NCBI GenBank assembly: GCA_945916045.1
Contig: CAMEGH010000007.1
Span: 1-13,773, forward strand
Reading direction: 5' to 3'
Length of the DNA stretch: 13,773 nt
Source of the DNA: an uncultured Candidatus Saccharibacteria bacterium
GTDB lineage: Bacteria > Patescibacteriota > Saccharimonadia > Saccharimonadales > Saccharimonadaceae
Positions within the stretch are counted from its first letter, which is position 1; each line of letters starts with the position of its first letter. The notes beneath the pieces are model-generated. The model searched no databases. It worked only from the letters and a program-made list of their open reading frames with translations, and was not told where the DNA came from. Below, one piece after another: positions 1 to 6,612 of this stretch. The translations under genes were made by a program, and so were the position numbers.

Positions 1-8
1 AAAAAGCG

Positions 9-209
9 TTATTTTTGCTGATCGTTTGGCTTGTGTTGGCGGCCAAATAGCACCGCGCTTACAACCAAAAATACAGCACCAACCACAAGAAACGGTATGC
101 TCATCAGCTGCCTTGCGTCGTTCATCACCCAAATAAAGCCGATGGCCGCAAGCGCAAATCCAAGCGTTGCGTACAGTGATACGTTGGGGTTTTTGCGTGG
201 TTTTTTCAT
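9..209 (-). CDS. Small two-helix membrane protein, unknown function
   Basis: A 66-residue protein with a basic N-terminus (M-K-K-P-R-K) and two hydrophobic segments at about residues 11-29 and 38-56, joined by a short loop with charged residues (N-D-A-R); the tail is polar. This predicts a small integral membrane hairpin with both ends in the cytoplasm. I recognise no family. It starts 20 nt after the stop of the preceding minus-strand gene, so it is probably the last gene of a three-gene unit of small envelope proteins. No Shine-Dalgarno is visible before the ATG (the 20 nt upstream are A/T-rich with no GGAG-like run), so translation may depend on coupling to the upstream gene, or the start may be further in. 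A TAA stop lies at 9-11. That it is a real gene rests on the clean double-helix pattern and its collinearity with its neighbours. Confidence 0.7.
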   Translation of the reverse strand: MKKPRKNPNVSLYATLGFALAAIGFIWVMNDARQLMSIPFLVVGAVFLVVSAVLFGRQHKPNDQQK

Positions 210-229
210 GTATCAACTACAGCATAGTT

Positions 230-778
230 TCAATTTTCGGCGTCGAGGGCGGCGCGTAGAACAGATTTATTGTAAGCGTTTGAATGCCTCATTTCCGTCA
301 AATATTCCGTTCCAATCAACACAGGGACGATTGCATATTCAAGTGTCGCCATCATAGCGTCGATTTTTTCGATACATTCTTGTATTTTTGATCGCACAAC
401 ATCACCAAGATCACCGCCCAGCGACACAAAACATTCACCAAGTGCAACTTCTTTCGCGCCAATATCGAGCAATTGTGCGCGGCCAGTCTCGCAGTTAAGT
501 GCGTCCGACTCCCAGTCGTACATATAATTAACACAATCGAGCCCATTTGCATTGGCGAGCACTTCGTTTCCATCGTCTATGTAATCTTGCCCCACGTCTT
601 CAAATGATTCAAGATCGCCCTGCGCATTTTCCACATATTCTTGCGCCTGCTGCTGATCCATGCCGGTTTCTTCGGCAAAATTATTTGCGACATCCGCCTG
701 GCTGATCATGAAGCTTGTGCCGCCAATCAGCAAAACCGCCGCGCCGCCACCTACAATCTTTTTAATTATTTCGTCCAT
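230..778 (-). CDS. Anchored extracytoplasmic protein with four cysteines, unknown function
   Basis: A 182-residue protein. An N-terminal hydrophobic stretch at about residues 8-25, after a short charged start, reads as an uncleaved signal anchor or signal peptide. The rest is polar, acidic and mostly helical. It holds four cysteines (about residues 82, 96, 116 and 135), which could form two disulfides if the domain is outside the membrane. A mildly hydrophobic stretch near 148-158 could be a buried helix. I do not recognise a family. A GAAGGA Shine-Dalgarno lies 4-5 nt before the ATG and supports the start. The gene follows the 115-residue membrane protein by 21 nt and precedes the 66-residue one by 20 nt, so the three probably share an mRNA. 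The stop is TGA (230-232), one piece of evidence that TGA is a stop in this organism. Confidence 0.8.
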   Translation of the reverse strand: MDEIIKKIVGGGAAVLLIGGTSFMISQADVANNFAEETGMDQQQAQEYVENAQGDLESFEDVGQDYIDDGNEVLANANGLDCVNYMYDWESDALNCETGRAQLLDIGAKEVALGECFVSLGGDLGDVVRSKIQECIEKIDAMMATLEYAIVPVLIGTEYLTEMRHSNAYNKSVLRAALDAEN

Positions 779-799
779 GTTTTCCTTCTTTTTATAAGT

Positions 800-1147
800 T
801 TACTTAACTGCCGCATACATAGCCGCTAATATAAAGAAGAGTAGCAGCATAATAACAACGGCTGGCCATATATTTACGTCGTCTTCGCTAGAGGGTGCCG
901 ACAAATCTACCTCAGCCTCTTCATACTCAACCTCTTCCTCAGCTTCTTCGTCATAAATTACCGCAGGCTCGGAAACTTCCTCCTTTACTTTTGCAGGGCG
1001 CTTGAAGAAGCCGATGATTGCGGCAACGAAACAGCACAAACCTCCCACCGACAGCCCAACACCCAATGCACCAGTGCTTACGCCTCCAAAATAAAATAGC
1101 GCTAGTCCAAGTACCAGCAATGTTCCCGGTTTCAGTTCCTGATTCAT
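800..1147 (-). CDS. Small membrane protein with acidic linker, unknown function
   Basis: A 115-residue protein. Hydrophobic segments lie at about residues 9-22, 25-48 and 94-112. Between the second and third is a strongly acidic linker (about 65-90, rich in Glu, Asp and Tyr), and a short basic patch (K-R-P-A-K-V-K) follows the second helix. The positive-inside rule would put that basic patch in the cytoplasm. Two adjacent cysteines sit in the second helix. I know of no family; the acidic tract is low-complexity and says little about function. An AAGGAG Shine-Dalgarno sits 5-6 nt before the ATG. It is the first gene of the leftmost unit: 138 nt separate it from the ABC ATPase gene upstream, and the terminator at 1243-1268 lies in that gap, so it should have its own promoter, which I could not place with confidence. 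Confidence 0.8.
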   Translation of the reverse strand: MNQELKPGTLLVLGLALFYFGGVSTGALGVGLSVGGLCCFVAAIIGFFKRPAKVKEEVSEPAVIYDEEAEEEVEYEEAEVDLSAPSSEDDVNIWPAVVIMLLLFFILAAMYAAVK

Positions 1148-1242
1148 TCTCTTCTCCTTAAATTAAAAACGACAACCACAAAAAACATCGGGTCGGTTTA
1201 TTGATGAAGGTAAGACCCTTTCTTTATACCAGACCTTCCAAC

Positions 1243-1268
1243 AAAAAGAGCGCCCCATTTCGGAACGC
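1243..1268 (-). terminator. Intrinsic terminator of the padR-pspC-ABC unit
   Basis: On the minus strand, GCGTTCC (1262-1268), a 5-nt loop and GGGGCGC (1250-1256) form a 7-bp stem, including two G-U pairs in RNA, followed by CTC and a run of five T (1243-1247). It lies 18 nt after the TAA of the ABC ATPase gene. The stem is modest but GC-rich and correctly placed. Confidence 0.7.
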
Positions 1269-1285
1269 CTTTTTGCCTGTTTTAT

Positions 1286-2032
1286 TTATGCAGCTACGCG
1301 CCAATTTTGCGCTTCACCGGTTTTTTGCGCCGGTTGCTTTTCAATCGCTGGTTTTTCTTTCTGCTCGGTCGATTCGATTCTGCCGTCCTTCACGTGCACA
1401 ATCATGTCGCATTTTTCGGCCAAATCTGGGTCGTGCGTCACGATAATTAGTGTCACGCCTTTATTGCGATTGTAGCCAAACAGCAAATCTTCTACCTTGG
1501 CGCCGGTAACGCTGTCCAAATTTCCGGTTGGCTCGTCGGCAAAAATAATGCTCGGTTCGTTGGCAATCGCGCGTGCAATTGCCAAACGCTGCTTTTGCCC
1601 GCCAGAAAGATTTTTGGCTTTGTTGGTAACTTTTTCGTCCAGCTCCACGGCTTTAAGCGCCGCTTCGACACGCGCTTTTCGTTTGCCGCGCGGCATGTTA
1701 GCAATTTCGAGCGGCATACTGACGTTGTCGTACACACTTTCGTTGCCTTGCACAAAAAAGCTTTGGAAGATGAAGCCAATTTTTTCCGCACGAAAGCGAT
1801 CGACTGCTTTTTGCTTGAGCTTCAAAATATTTTCGCCGTCGACGATTACTTCGCCTTCATCTGCGCGATCAAGCCCGCTCATTACGTGCATCAATGTGGA
1901 TTTTCCGCTCCCGGATTTGCCCAAAATCGCCACGCTCGAACCTTCTTCAATGCGCAAACTCACACCGTCAAGCGCCGTAAACGCGTTTTGCTTTTTACCA
2001 TATGTTTTGGTAATATTTCGTACTTCAATCAT
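1286..2032 (-). CDS. ABC transporter ATP-binding protein, MacB/LolD-like
   Basis: A 248-residue nucleotide-binding subunit that would power the FtsX-type permease encoded just upstream. All ABC motifs are present: Walker A GKSGSGKS at about residues 38-45, Q-loop glutamine at 90, signature LSGGQ at 142-146, Walker B S-I-I-F-A-D-E-P at 161-168 and H-loop T-H-D at 199-201. The sequence around the signature and D-loop (DEPTGNLDS) is typical of the MacB/LolD/FtsE class, which works by mechanotransmission rather than alternating access. A Lys/Glu/Gln-rich tail of about 25 residues follows the domain. The start is supported by GGAGG 6 nt upstream; this Shine-Dalgarno overlaps the end of the permease gene, whose stop is 8 nt away, so the two are translated together. 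A terminator follows. The substrate cannot be told from sequence; antimicrobial-peptide or lipoprotein export are common in this class. Confidence 0.95.
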   Translation of the reverse strand: MIEVRNITKTYGKKQNAFTALDGVSLRIEEGSSVAILGKSGSGKSTLMHVMSGLDRADEGEVIVDGENILKLKQKAVDRFRAEKIGFIFQSFFVQGNESVYDNVSMPLEIANMPRGKRKARVEAALKAVELDEKVTNKAKNLSGGQKQRLAIARAIANEPSIIFADEPTGNLDSVTGAKVEDLLFGYNRNKGVTLIIVTHDPDLAEKCDMIVHVKDGRIESTEQKEKPAIEKQPAQKTGEAQNWRVAA

Positions 2033-2040
2033 AGGGCCTC

Positions 2041-3323
2041 CTACTCTGTCCTTAAGGCTTCAATTGGGTCTAATTTTGCGGCTTTGCGTGATGGGAACCA
2101 GCCCGAAATAATCGCGACCAACAGCAGGCCAACCACCAAAACAGCGCTCATTATCCAGTCCATTTGTAACAGTTCCATGTCGTCTTCAAAATCAATCGCA
2201 CTGGCAATTATTGGGTTTAGCAGCGTTACCAAATACGCCAGCAGTACGCCAATCACGCCGCCAAGGAAGCCAATCCAGGCTGCTTCGTAGCGGAACAATT
2301 TGCCGATATCTTTGCCGCGTGCGCCGAGCGCTTTCATCAAGCCAATTTGCTGCGTGCGTTCCAACACACTAATGTATTGCGTGTTGATGATCCCAAAAAT
2401 CGAGGCCAAAATTGCTAGCGCGCCAAAGCCCATCAAGCCATATTGCACGATGTTGACCATTTGCATAATACTGGTGCGCATTTCGGCAAAGGTCATGGCG
2501 TCGTAGTTGCCAGCTGCGATAATTTGTTCTTTGATTTCGTCAACATTTGCGCCGTCGGCCGCCACTGCCATGATGGCAAAATATTCTTCTTCGCTGCCTT
2601 CGGGCAATTGTTTGGCGGCAATTTCTTGGCCGTCGTGGTTAGAAATACGGAATTCGTCTTGGTAGTAGGCAAGGGGGCTGGTTGGTTCGGCGTCCACCGC
2701 TTGAATGGTAAATTCTTGCGTAAATGGCTGGCCGTCAGCACCCATAAAGCTAATTGTCACTGACCGGCCAAGCGCCGCTTCTGCCGACGCAAATCCAAGC
2801 GATTCGATGTATTTATGCGGCAATACGGTGTTTCCGGCAGAAATTTCGTTGTTTTCGCCCAGCGAACCAGCAGTTAAATCGATCGCCGTACCATCGTACT
2901 GCACGGTAACGACCGCTTCGTATTGGTCGCTGTCGTTTGCTTCGACCGCTAATGGCTGTACGCTAAAAATCGGTGACGCTTGCTCGACGCCGTCGATTGC
3001 GGCAATTTTTTCGCGGTCAGCTGACGTTAAAGAGCGGAAATTTCCAACCGATGGAGCTTGCTCAGCTACGCCTTCGCTACCAACTGTTGCGGCCCGTCGT
3101 CATCTTCGCCGCGCGAATCCTGCTTGGCCACAACTTGTACGGTGCGCATGTCGCCTGCACCGCTCACCACACCATCAATGTAGCTACGCCCGCCGTTTCC
3201 GGCTGCCATCGCGAGCGCAATCGTAAACGACCCCACGGCAATCGCCAAGCTGGTTAATATTGTGCGCGCTTTTGCCTGGCGCAAGTTTTTGCCTGCTCGG
3301 CGGATAATATCGCGTGTTCTCAT
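2041..3323 (-). pseudogene. MacB-like FtsX-family ABC permease, interrupted by a -1 frameshift
   Basis: Read across a one-base frame change this is a permease of about 427 residues, the usual size for MacB-like membrane subunits. The N-terminal piece (3066-3323, 85 residues) has the first membrane helix (about 23-45) and the start of the extracytoplasmic domain, then hits TAG at 3066-3068. The second frame is open from 3099 to the TAG at 2041 and carries the rest of the periplasmic-type domain and three helices: VQYGLMGFGALAILASIFGI, one beginning AAWIGFLGGVIGVLLAYL and one near VLVVGLLLVAII, with the conserved FtsX segment (ERTQQIGLMKALGARGKDI) between the first two. Frames overlap at about 3069-3099, where a base is missing relative to an intact reading. 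The second frame has no ATG; its first possible start is GTG at 2904. The ATG at 3323 directly abuts the pspC-like stop and has GAGAAGG upstream. Either a true frameshift mutation or a sequencing/assembly indel. Confidence 0.85.
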
Positions 3324-4970
3324 CTAAAATGCCTTCTCGTTTTTGCCAACTTGCACCGTGCCGCAATCATTTTCGATTGTGCGCGCTGCCTGCTCTTTTC
3401 CATTATACTGCATTACACCGCTCGAAACTGCTTGCACTTCAACAAATAGGTTTGATTGATAGCTCGAAGCCGCACGGCACGAATCCGGCTGCGTTACCGC
3501 AAGATTGCGTACAACGCCCGCGCTCACGTGGCCGCCTTGGTCGTCGACCGTCAACGTTTGAATTGCTGCGTCGCCCAGGCCAACCACGCCGCCATTTTTG
3601 TTGGCTATTGTTACGTTCTGGTACGTTCCCTGCAAGTCAAATCCGCCAGCTTGCACCGTTACTGCAAGCGAATTTTGCGGCTGCTTATTGTGGTAGGTAA
3701 CCTGCGAATGTTCATCGATCACAATCGTTTCTACCGCCGGGCCGTACACAGTTAGCGTTGGGCGAAAGCCGTAATTCCATGATTTTTCATCGGCTTCTTT
3801 TCCGGTAAATTCAATGTCGATTTCGGCCGTCGTTCCATCAATTTCAATTTCTGGCACCACACCCGGCAATCCTTCAAATTCCCAGCGCGGCTGCTCTGCC
3901 ACAACGTAGCGAATACTCACGTATGCCGCCGGGCCATCATCGTCTGATTCTACTTTTAGTGCGGTAATATTTTTAAATTCGTTTGTCAGATTTTCCGCTG
4001 TCGTTTCTTGCATAGCGTGTACTTTTTCGCGGATAAATTGCGCGTGCCCAAACACCAGCCCACTGCCACCGCCAAATGCTAACATGCCGCTTAGTACAAT
4101 TGCCACAATCGAAATGCCAATGCGCTTTGTCCATTTTTTGCTAAATGTTGCGATGGCCAAAATAGCGTTGAGCGCAGTAAATAACAGTCCACTGACCACA
4201 AATAGCCCGTACGCTGCCACTAATTGCCATTCGCTGGTTGCGACAAATTCGGCAATCGGCGAATTAAAGCTTGTGCCTACGCCAAAAAGCAGTCCGGCGC
4301 CGGCAAATGCCGTAAAAATCAGCGAGCCAAACGCGACCGCCGCAAAAAACAATCCCACCAAAAAGAGTAAAATATTTTGCACCGTTTGCGCGGTGTTGTT
4401 AGTACGCGCAGCTTCGGCAACGGCTTCGCCTTGTTGCTTAATTGCCGCCAGCGTAATTGGCTTGCCAGCAAGTTCTAGCTTTTCGGCCGCAGTGCGCGCC
4501 ACTGGCACGGCAATCCACAGCACAATATAGACAATCGCCGCCGTTCCAAACGACACCAGCAGCAAAATGATAAACGCAATGCGCGCCCACATCGGGTTAA
4601 AGCCAAAGTACCGCGAAATTCCCGAAAGCACACCGCCCAATATCGCCTGGTCTTCGTCGCGATACAACCGGCGGCGCGGCTTTTCGGCATCATCCACCAG
4701 CGCGGCAGCTACGTCGCCTTCTTCAGCAAATTCTTGCGGTTCACCCAAACGTTCGCGAAGTGAAGCAACGTCAGTTGCGCCAATCACGCCGCCTTTTTGC
4801 ACGCCGCGCTCATCGAGCAATTCCGTAATACGAATTTCGATATCTTCTAAAATTTCGGCGTCGTCTGCGTAGCGTTCCAGCGCCTGCATGTACGCTTCGA
4901 GGTCTTTTTTGGCCGCGACTTCAATGTCGTAGGCGGTTTTTGCGATATGAATGCGAGTGATTTCTTTCAT
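3324..4970 (-). CDS. HAAS-like/PspC/beta-rich C-terminal fusion membrane protein
   Basis: A 548-residue membrane protein with distinct parts. Residues 1-95 are soluble, charged and helical, with an I-E-I-R-I-T-E-L-L-D-E-R segment resembling HAAS/DUF1700-type domains that accompany PadR regulators. Residues 99-156 are a clear PspC domain: RRLYRDEDQAILGGVLSGIS, then an amphipathic part and a helix. Further helices lie near 198-230, 247-275 and 283-308. The final 240 residues are beta-rich, with repeated G-G and N-G turns and two cysteines (498, 536), resembling the DUF2807 head-GIN or LiaF C-terminal fold; they should face outside. PspC/LiaF proteins act in envelope-stress sensing, so I infer a sensor. 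AAAGGAG lies 6 nt before the ATG; the gene begins 13 nt after padR and its TAG abuts the permease ATG. The exact family of the N- and C-terminal parts is my judgement from pattern only. Confidence 0.85.
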   Translation of the reverse strand: MKEITRIHIAKTAYDIEVAAKKDLEAYMQALERYADDAEILEDIEIRITELLDERGVQKGGVIGATDVASLRERLGEPQEFAEEGDVAAALVDDAEKPRRRLYRDEDQAILGGVLSGISRYFGFNPMWARIAFIILLLVSFGTAAIVYIVLWIAVPVARTAAEKLELAGKPITLAAIKQQGEAVAEAARTNNTAQTVQNILLFLVGLFFAAVAFGSLIFTAFAGAGLLFGVGTSFNSPIAEFVATSEWQLVAAYGLFVVSGLLFTALNAILAIATFSKKWTKRIGISIVAIVLSGMLAFGGGSGLVFGHAQFIREKVHAMQETTAENLTNEFKNITALKVESDDDGPAAYVSIRYVVAEQPRWEFEGLPGVVPEIEIDGTTAEIDIEFTGKEADEKSWNYGFRPTLTVYGPAVETIVIDEHSQVTYHNKQPQNSLAVTVQAGGFDLQGTYQNVTIANKNGGVVGLGDAAIQTLTVDDQGGHVSAGVVRNLAVTQPDSCRAASSYQSNLFVEVQAVSSGVMQYNGKEQAARTIENDCGTVQVGKNEKAF

Positions 4971-4983
4971 AATTTCTCCTTTA

Positions 4984-5328
4984 CTATAGCTTTTTTAGCG
5001 TTGCGTTTAAGGCGGTGATTTTTTTGGCAACATTGGCGATAACTTCGCTGCCAAATTCCGTCGTTTTGTAATATTTGCGCGGCGGGCCTTGCTCGCTTTC
5101 TTGCCATTCGTGCATTAATAGGCCGTCTTTTTGCAGGCGACTGAGCAGCGGGTAAATCGTGCCTTCAACCACGACCAATTCCGCGTCGCGCAGCGCCTGA
5201 ATAATATTGCTGGTGTACTGCGGCTGGTGCGAGCACACCTTGAGCACGCAGTAGGCCAAAAAGCCTTTGCGCAGTTGCGTCGCAAGCTGTTCGGCGTAGC
5301 GTTCGCTGGTTGTTTCTTCGTGTGTCAT
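4984..5328 (-). CDS. PadR-family transcriptional regulator
   Basis: A 114-residue winged-helix protein. It follows the PadR plan closely: an N-terminal helix, the recognition region with L-V-V-V-E-G-T-I-Y-P-L-L-S-R-L (about 51-65), K-D-G-L-L, the wing with G-P-P-R-K-Y-Y-K-T-T (81-90) and a C-terminal dimerisation helix. PadR proteins of this short type are usually repressors of adjacent membrane-protein or exporter genes and often autoregulate. Here it is the first gene of padR, HAAS/PspC protein, ABC permease and ABC ATPase, so it most likely controls this unit. There is no Shine-Dalgarno before the ATG, while a plausible -10 box lies 6-8 nt upstream, so the mRNA may be leaderless. The ligand or signal is not evident. 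Confidence 0.92.
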   Translation of the reverse strand: MTHEETTSERYAEQLATQLRKGFLAYCVLKVCSHQPQYTSNIIQALRDAELVVVEGTIYPLLSRLQKDGLLMHEWQESEQGPPRKYYKTTEFGSEVIANVAKKITALNATLKKL

Positions 5329-5334
5329 AGTTCT

Positions 5335-5369
5335 ATGTTATACAAGGTATTCTAAAAAATCAAGTACTT
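5335..5369 (-). promoter_or_regulatory. Predicted padR promoter and candidate PadR operator
   Basis: On the minus strand TTGATT (5358-5363) is followed either by TATAAC (5337-5342, 15-bp spacer) or by TAACAT (5335-5340, 17-bp spacer). Either puts transcription start at or 1-2 nt before the padR ATG (5328). Two small dyads lie within: ATAC-AAG-GTAT (5340-5350) and AAGTACTT (5362-5369). They could be repressor half-sites, but this is a guess based on position. Confidence 0.45.
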
Positions 5370-5375
5370 TGCAAC

Positions 5376-5407
5376 AAAAATAGAGCTTTCTTTGCGAAAA
5401 GCTCTAT
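5376..5407 (-). terminator. Intrinsic terminator of dnaJ
   Basis: A perfect 10-bp inverted repeat, ATAGAGCTTT (5398-5407 on the minus strand) with AAAGCTCTAT (5380-5389), encloses an 8-nt loop and runs into a T stretch (5376-5380). It lies 28 nt after the dnaJ stop. It works for minus-strand transcription only, since no T run follows on the plus strand. It separates dnaJ from the padR unit. Confidence 0.85.
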
Positions 5408-5434
5408 CTCTACCTCTGTTAGGCAGTTTTTACA

Positions 5435-6544
5435 CTAACTAAACAACGAGCGTTTTTTACTTGATTTAAATTGCTCCAGCAATTCCTTTTGCTTCTTCGA
5501 AAGCTTGGTTGGCGTTTCTACCAAAATTCCCACAATGTGCGGACCGCGCGTTTCGCGCCCTGGGTGCGGCACGCCATGGCCACTCAGCTTAAAATCGGTG
5601 CCGCTTTGCGTTCCGGCTGGCACTTTCATGCGGATTTTGCCGTCAACCGTTTCAACTTCAATTTCCGTACCAAGCGCGGCATCAACCATCGAAATTGTTT
5701 CTTCCGACAGAATAATATCGCCTTCGCGCGTAAACTTTTTGTGCGCTTTAACGCGAATATGCACGTACAAATCACCCTTGGCGCCGCCGGCAACTGCTTC
5801 GCCGCGTTCGCGCAAACGAATCGTCGCGCCATCGTCAATTCCCGCTGGAATCTTAACGGTAATTGATTGTTTACGGCGCTGTGTTCCTGCGCCATGACAC
5901 ACCGAACACGCCATTTCTGGCACTTTGCCGCGGCCGTCGCAGGTATGGCACACCACCGCTTGCTGGATTTGCCCAAACATTGTGTTCATCACCTTTGGAA
6001 TTTGGCCGCTCCCCTTACAGGTGTCGCATGATTTCATACTGTGGCCAGGTTCGGCGCGCTCGCCATGGCAATGCGAACATTCGTCAATCATATCCAGGCT
6101 GAGTTTTTTCTCGACGCCAAATACCGCGTCTTCAAAATCAAGCTTGATCGATGTTTCAACGTCATTGCCGCGACGAGCTCGGCGCGAACTACCTTGGGCG
6201 CCACCGCCAAAAAATTGCCCAAAAATATCGCCCAAACCGCCGTCGCCAAAGTCAAAGTGCGCACCTTGGCCGCCAAATCCGCCAAAATCAAAACCTTCAA
6301 ACGGATTTCCGCCGCCACCGGAGTTTCCGCCCACGCCCGCGTGGCCAAATTGGTCGTAACGCTGGCGCTTTTGCTTGTCTTTTAGTACCTCGTAAGCTTC
6401 GTTAACCTCTTTAAATTTGGCTTCGTCGCCGTCTTGCTTATCTGGGTGGTGCTTTATGGCCGCCTTGCGAAACGCTTTTTTAATTTCATCTTCGCTGGCA
6501 GCTTTATCAACGCCTAATACTTCGTAATAATCTCGCTTGCTCAT
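5435..6544 (-). CDS. dnaJ: Chaperone protein DnaJ (Hsp40)
   Basis: A 369-residue type I J-protein, the co-chaperone that delivers unfolded substrates to DnaK and stimulates its ATPase. Order: J domain at 1-70 with the H-P-D tripeptide at 33-35, a Gly/Phe-rich linker at about 71-118, a zinc domain with four C-x-x-C motifs (156-159 CSHC, 173-176 CDTC, 199-202 CHTC, 213-216 CSVC), and two C-terminal beta domains ending in a basic tail. All key residues are present. I choose the ATG at 6544 because it opens the canonical M-S-K-R-D-Y-Y-E-V-L-G; a GTG reading would lie 27 nt upstream inside the operator and is unlikely. No Shine-Dalgarno precedes it; an extended -10 box ends 7 nt upstream. A CIRCE operator covers its -35 region, so HrcA should repress it. 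It follows the unknown anchored protein gene and has its own terminator. Confidence 0.98.
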   Translation of the reverse strand: MSKRDYYEVLGVDKAASEDEIKKAFRKAAIKHHPDKQDGDEAKFKEVNEAYEVLKDKQKRQRYDQFGHAGVGGNSGGGGNPFEGFDFGGFGGQGAHFDFGDGGLGDIFGQFFGGGAQGSSRRARRGNDVETSIKLDFEDAVFGVEKKLSLDMIDECSHCHGERAEPGHSMKSCDTCKGSGQIPKVMNTMFGQIQQAVVCHTCDGRGKVPEMACSVCHGAGTQRRKQSITVKIPAGIDDGATIRLRERGEAVAGGAKGDLYVHIRVKAHKKFTREGDIILSEETISMVDAALGTEIEVETVDGKIRMKVPAGTQSGTDFKLSGHGVPHPGRETRGPHIVGILVETPTKLSKKQKELLEQFKSSKKRSLFS

Positions 6545-6551
6545 TGTATAT

Positions 6552-6581
6552 AGTATAGCAAAAACTAGCACTCACATGCAA
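6552..6581 (-). promoter_or_regulatory. Predicted dnaJ promoter (extended -10)
   Basis: On the minus strand TTGCAT (6576-6581), an 18-bp spacer and TATACT (6552-6557), preceded by TG-C, so an extended -10 TGCTATACT. Only 7 nt lie between the -10 box and the dnaJ ATG, which puts the start of transcription at or next to the A of ATG. The CIRCE element spans the -35. Confidence 0.75.
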
Positions 6582-6591
6582 GGAGTGCTAG
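6565..6591. promoter_or_regulatory. CIRCE operator (HrcA site) of dnaJ
   Basis: CTAGCACTC (6565-6573), a 9-bp spacer and GAGTGCTAG (6583-6591): perfect 9-bp arms that match the CIRCE consensus TTAGCACTC-N9-GAGTGCTAA except for a compensated change at the outermost position. It begins 7 bp upstream of the dnaJ -10 box and covers the -35. It also lies 21 bp after the stop of the upstream gene and could form a hairpin in its transcript, but no T run follows, so I do not call it a terminator. Confidence 0.95.
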
Positions 6592-6612
6592 TGTAATTGC
6601 AGCGTAAACTAA

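Noticed and set aside
1497..2290. Long plus-strand open frames opposite the ABC genes
   Set aside because: They are antisense shadows of GC-skewed coding sequence, have no ribosome-binding sites and resemble no protein.
3066..3102. Programmed -1 ribosomal frameshift in the permease gene
   Set aside because: No slippery heptamer of the X-XXY-YYZ kind lies in the overlap of the two frames, and no strong hairpin follows at the right distance. A mutation or sequence error is simpler.
3100..3102. UGA read as an amino acid (alternative genetic code) explaining the permease break
   Set aside because: Reading through this TGA gives Arg-rich sequence unlike the family. The other frame continues the protein properly, and another gene ends sensibly at TGA (230-232).
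5925..6385. Proline-rich plus-strand open frame opposite dnaJ
   Set aside because: Its Pro/Lys composition is simply the complement of the Gly/Phe-rich linker and zinc domain of dnaJ.
6545..6571. GTG upstream start of dnaJ
   Set aside because: It falls in the CIRCE and promoter, and the canonical J-domain start is the ATG at 6544.
6565..6591. CIRCE hairpin as a terminator for the upstream gene
   Set aside because: No T run follows the stem in the direction of transcription; the sequence match to CIRCE explains it fully.
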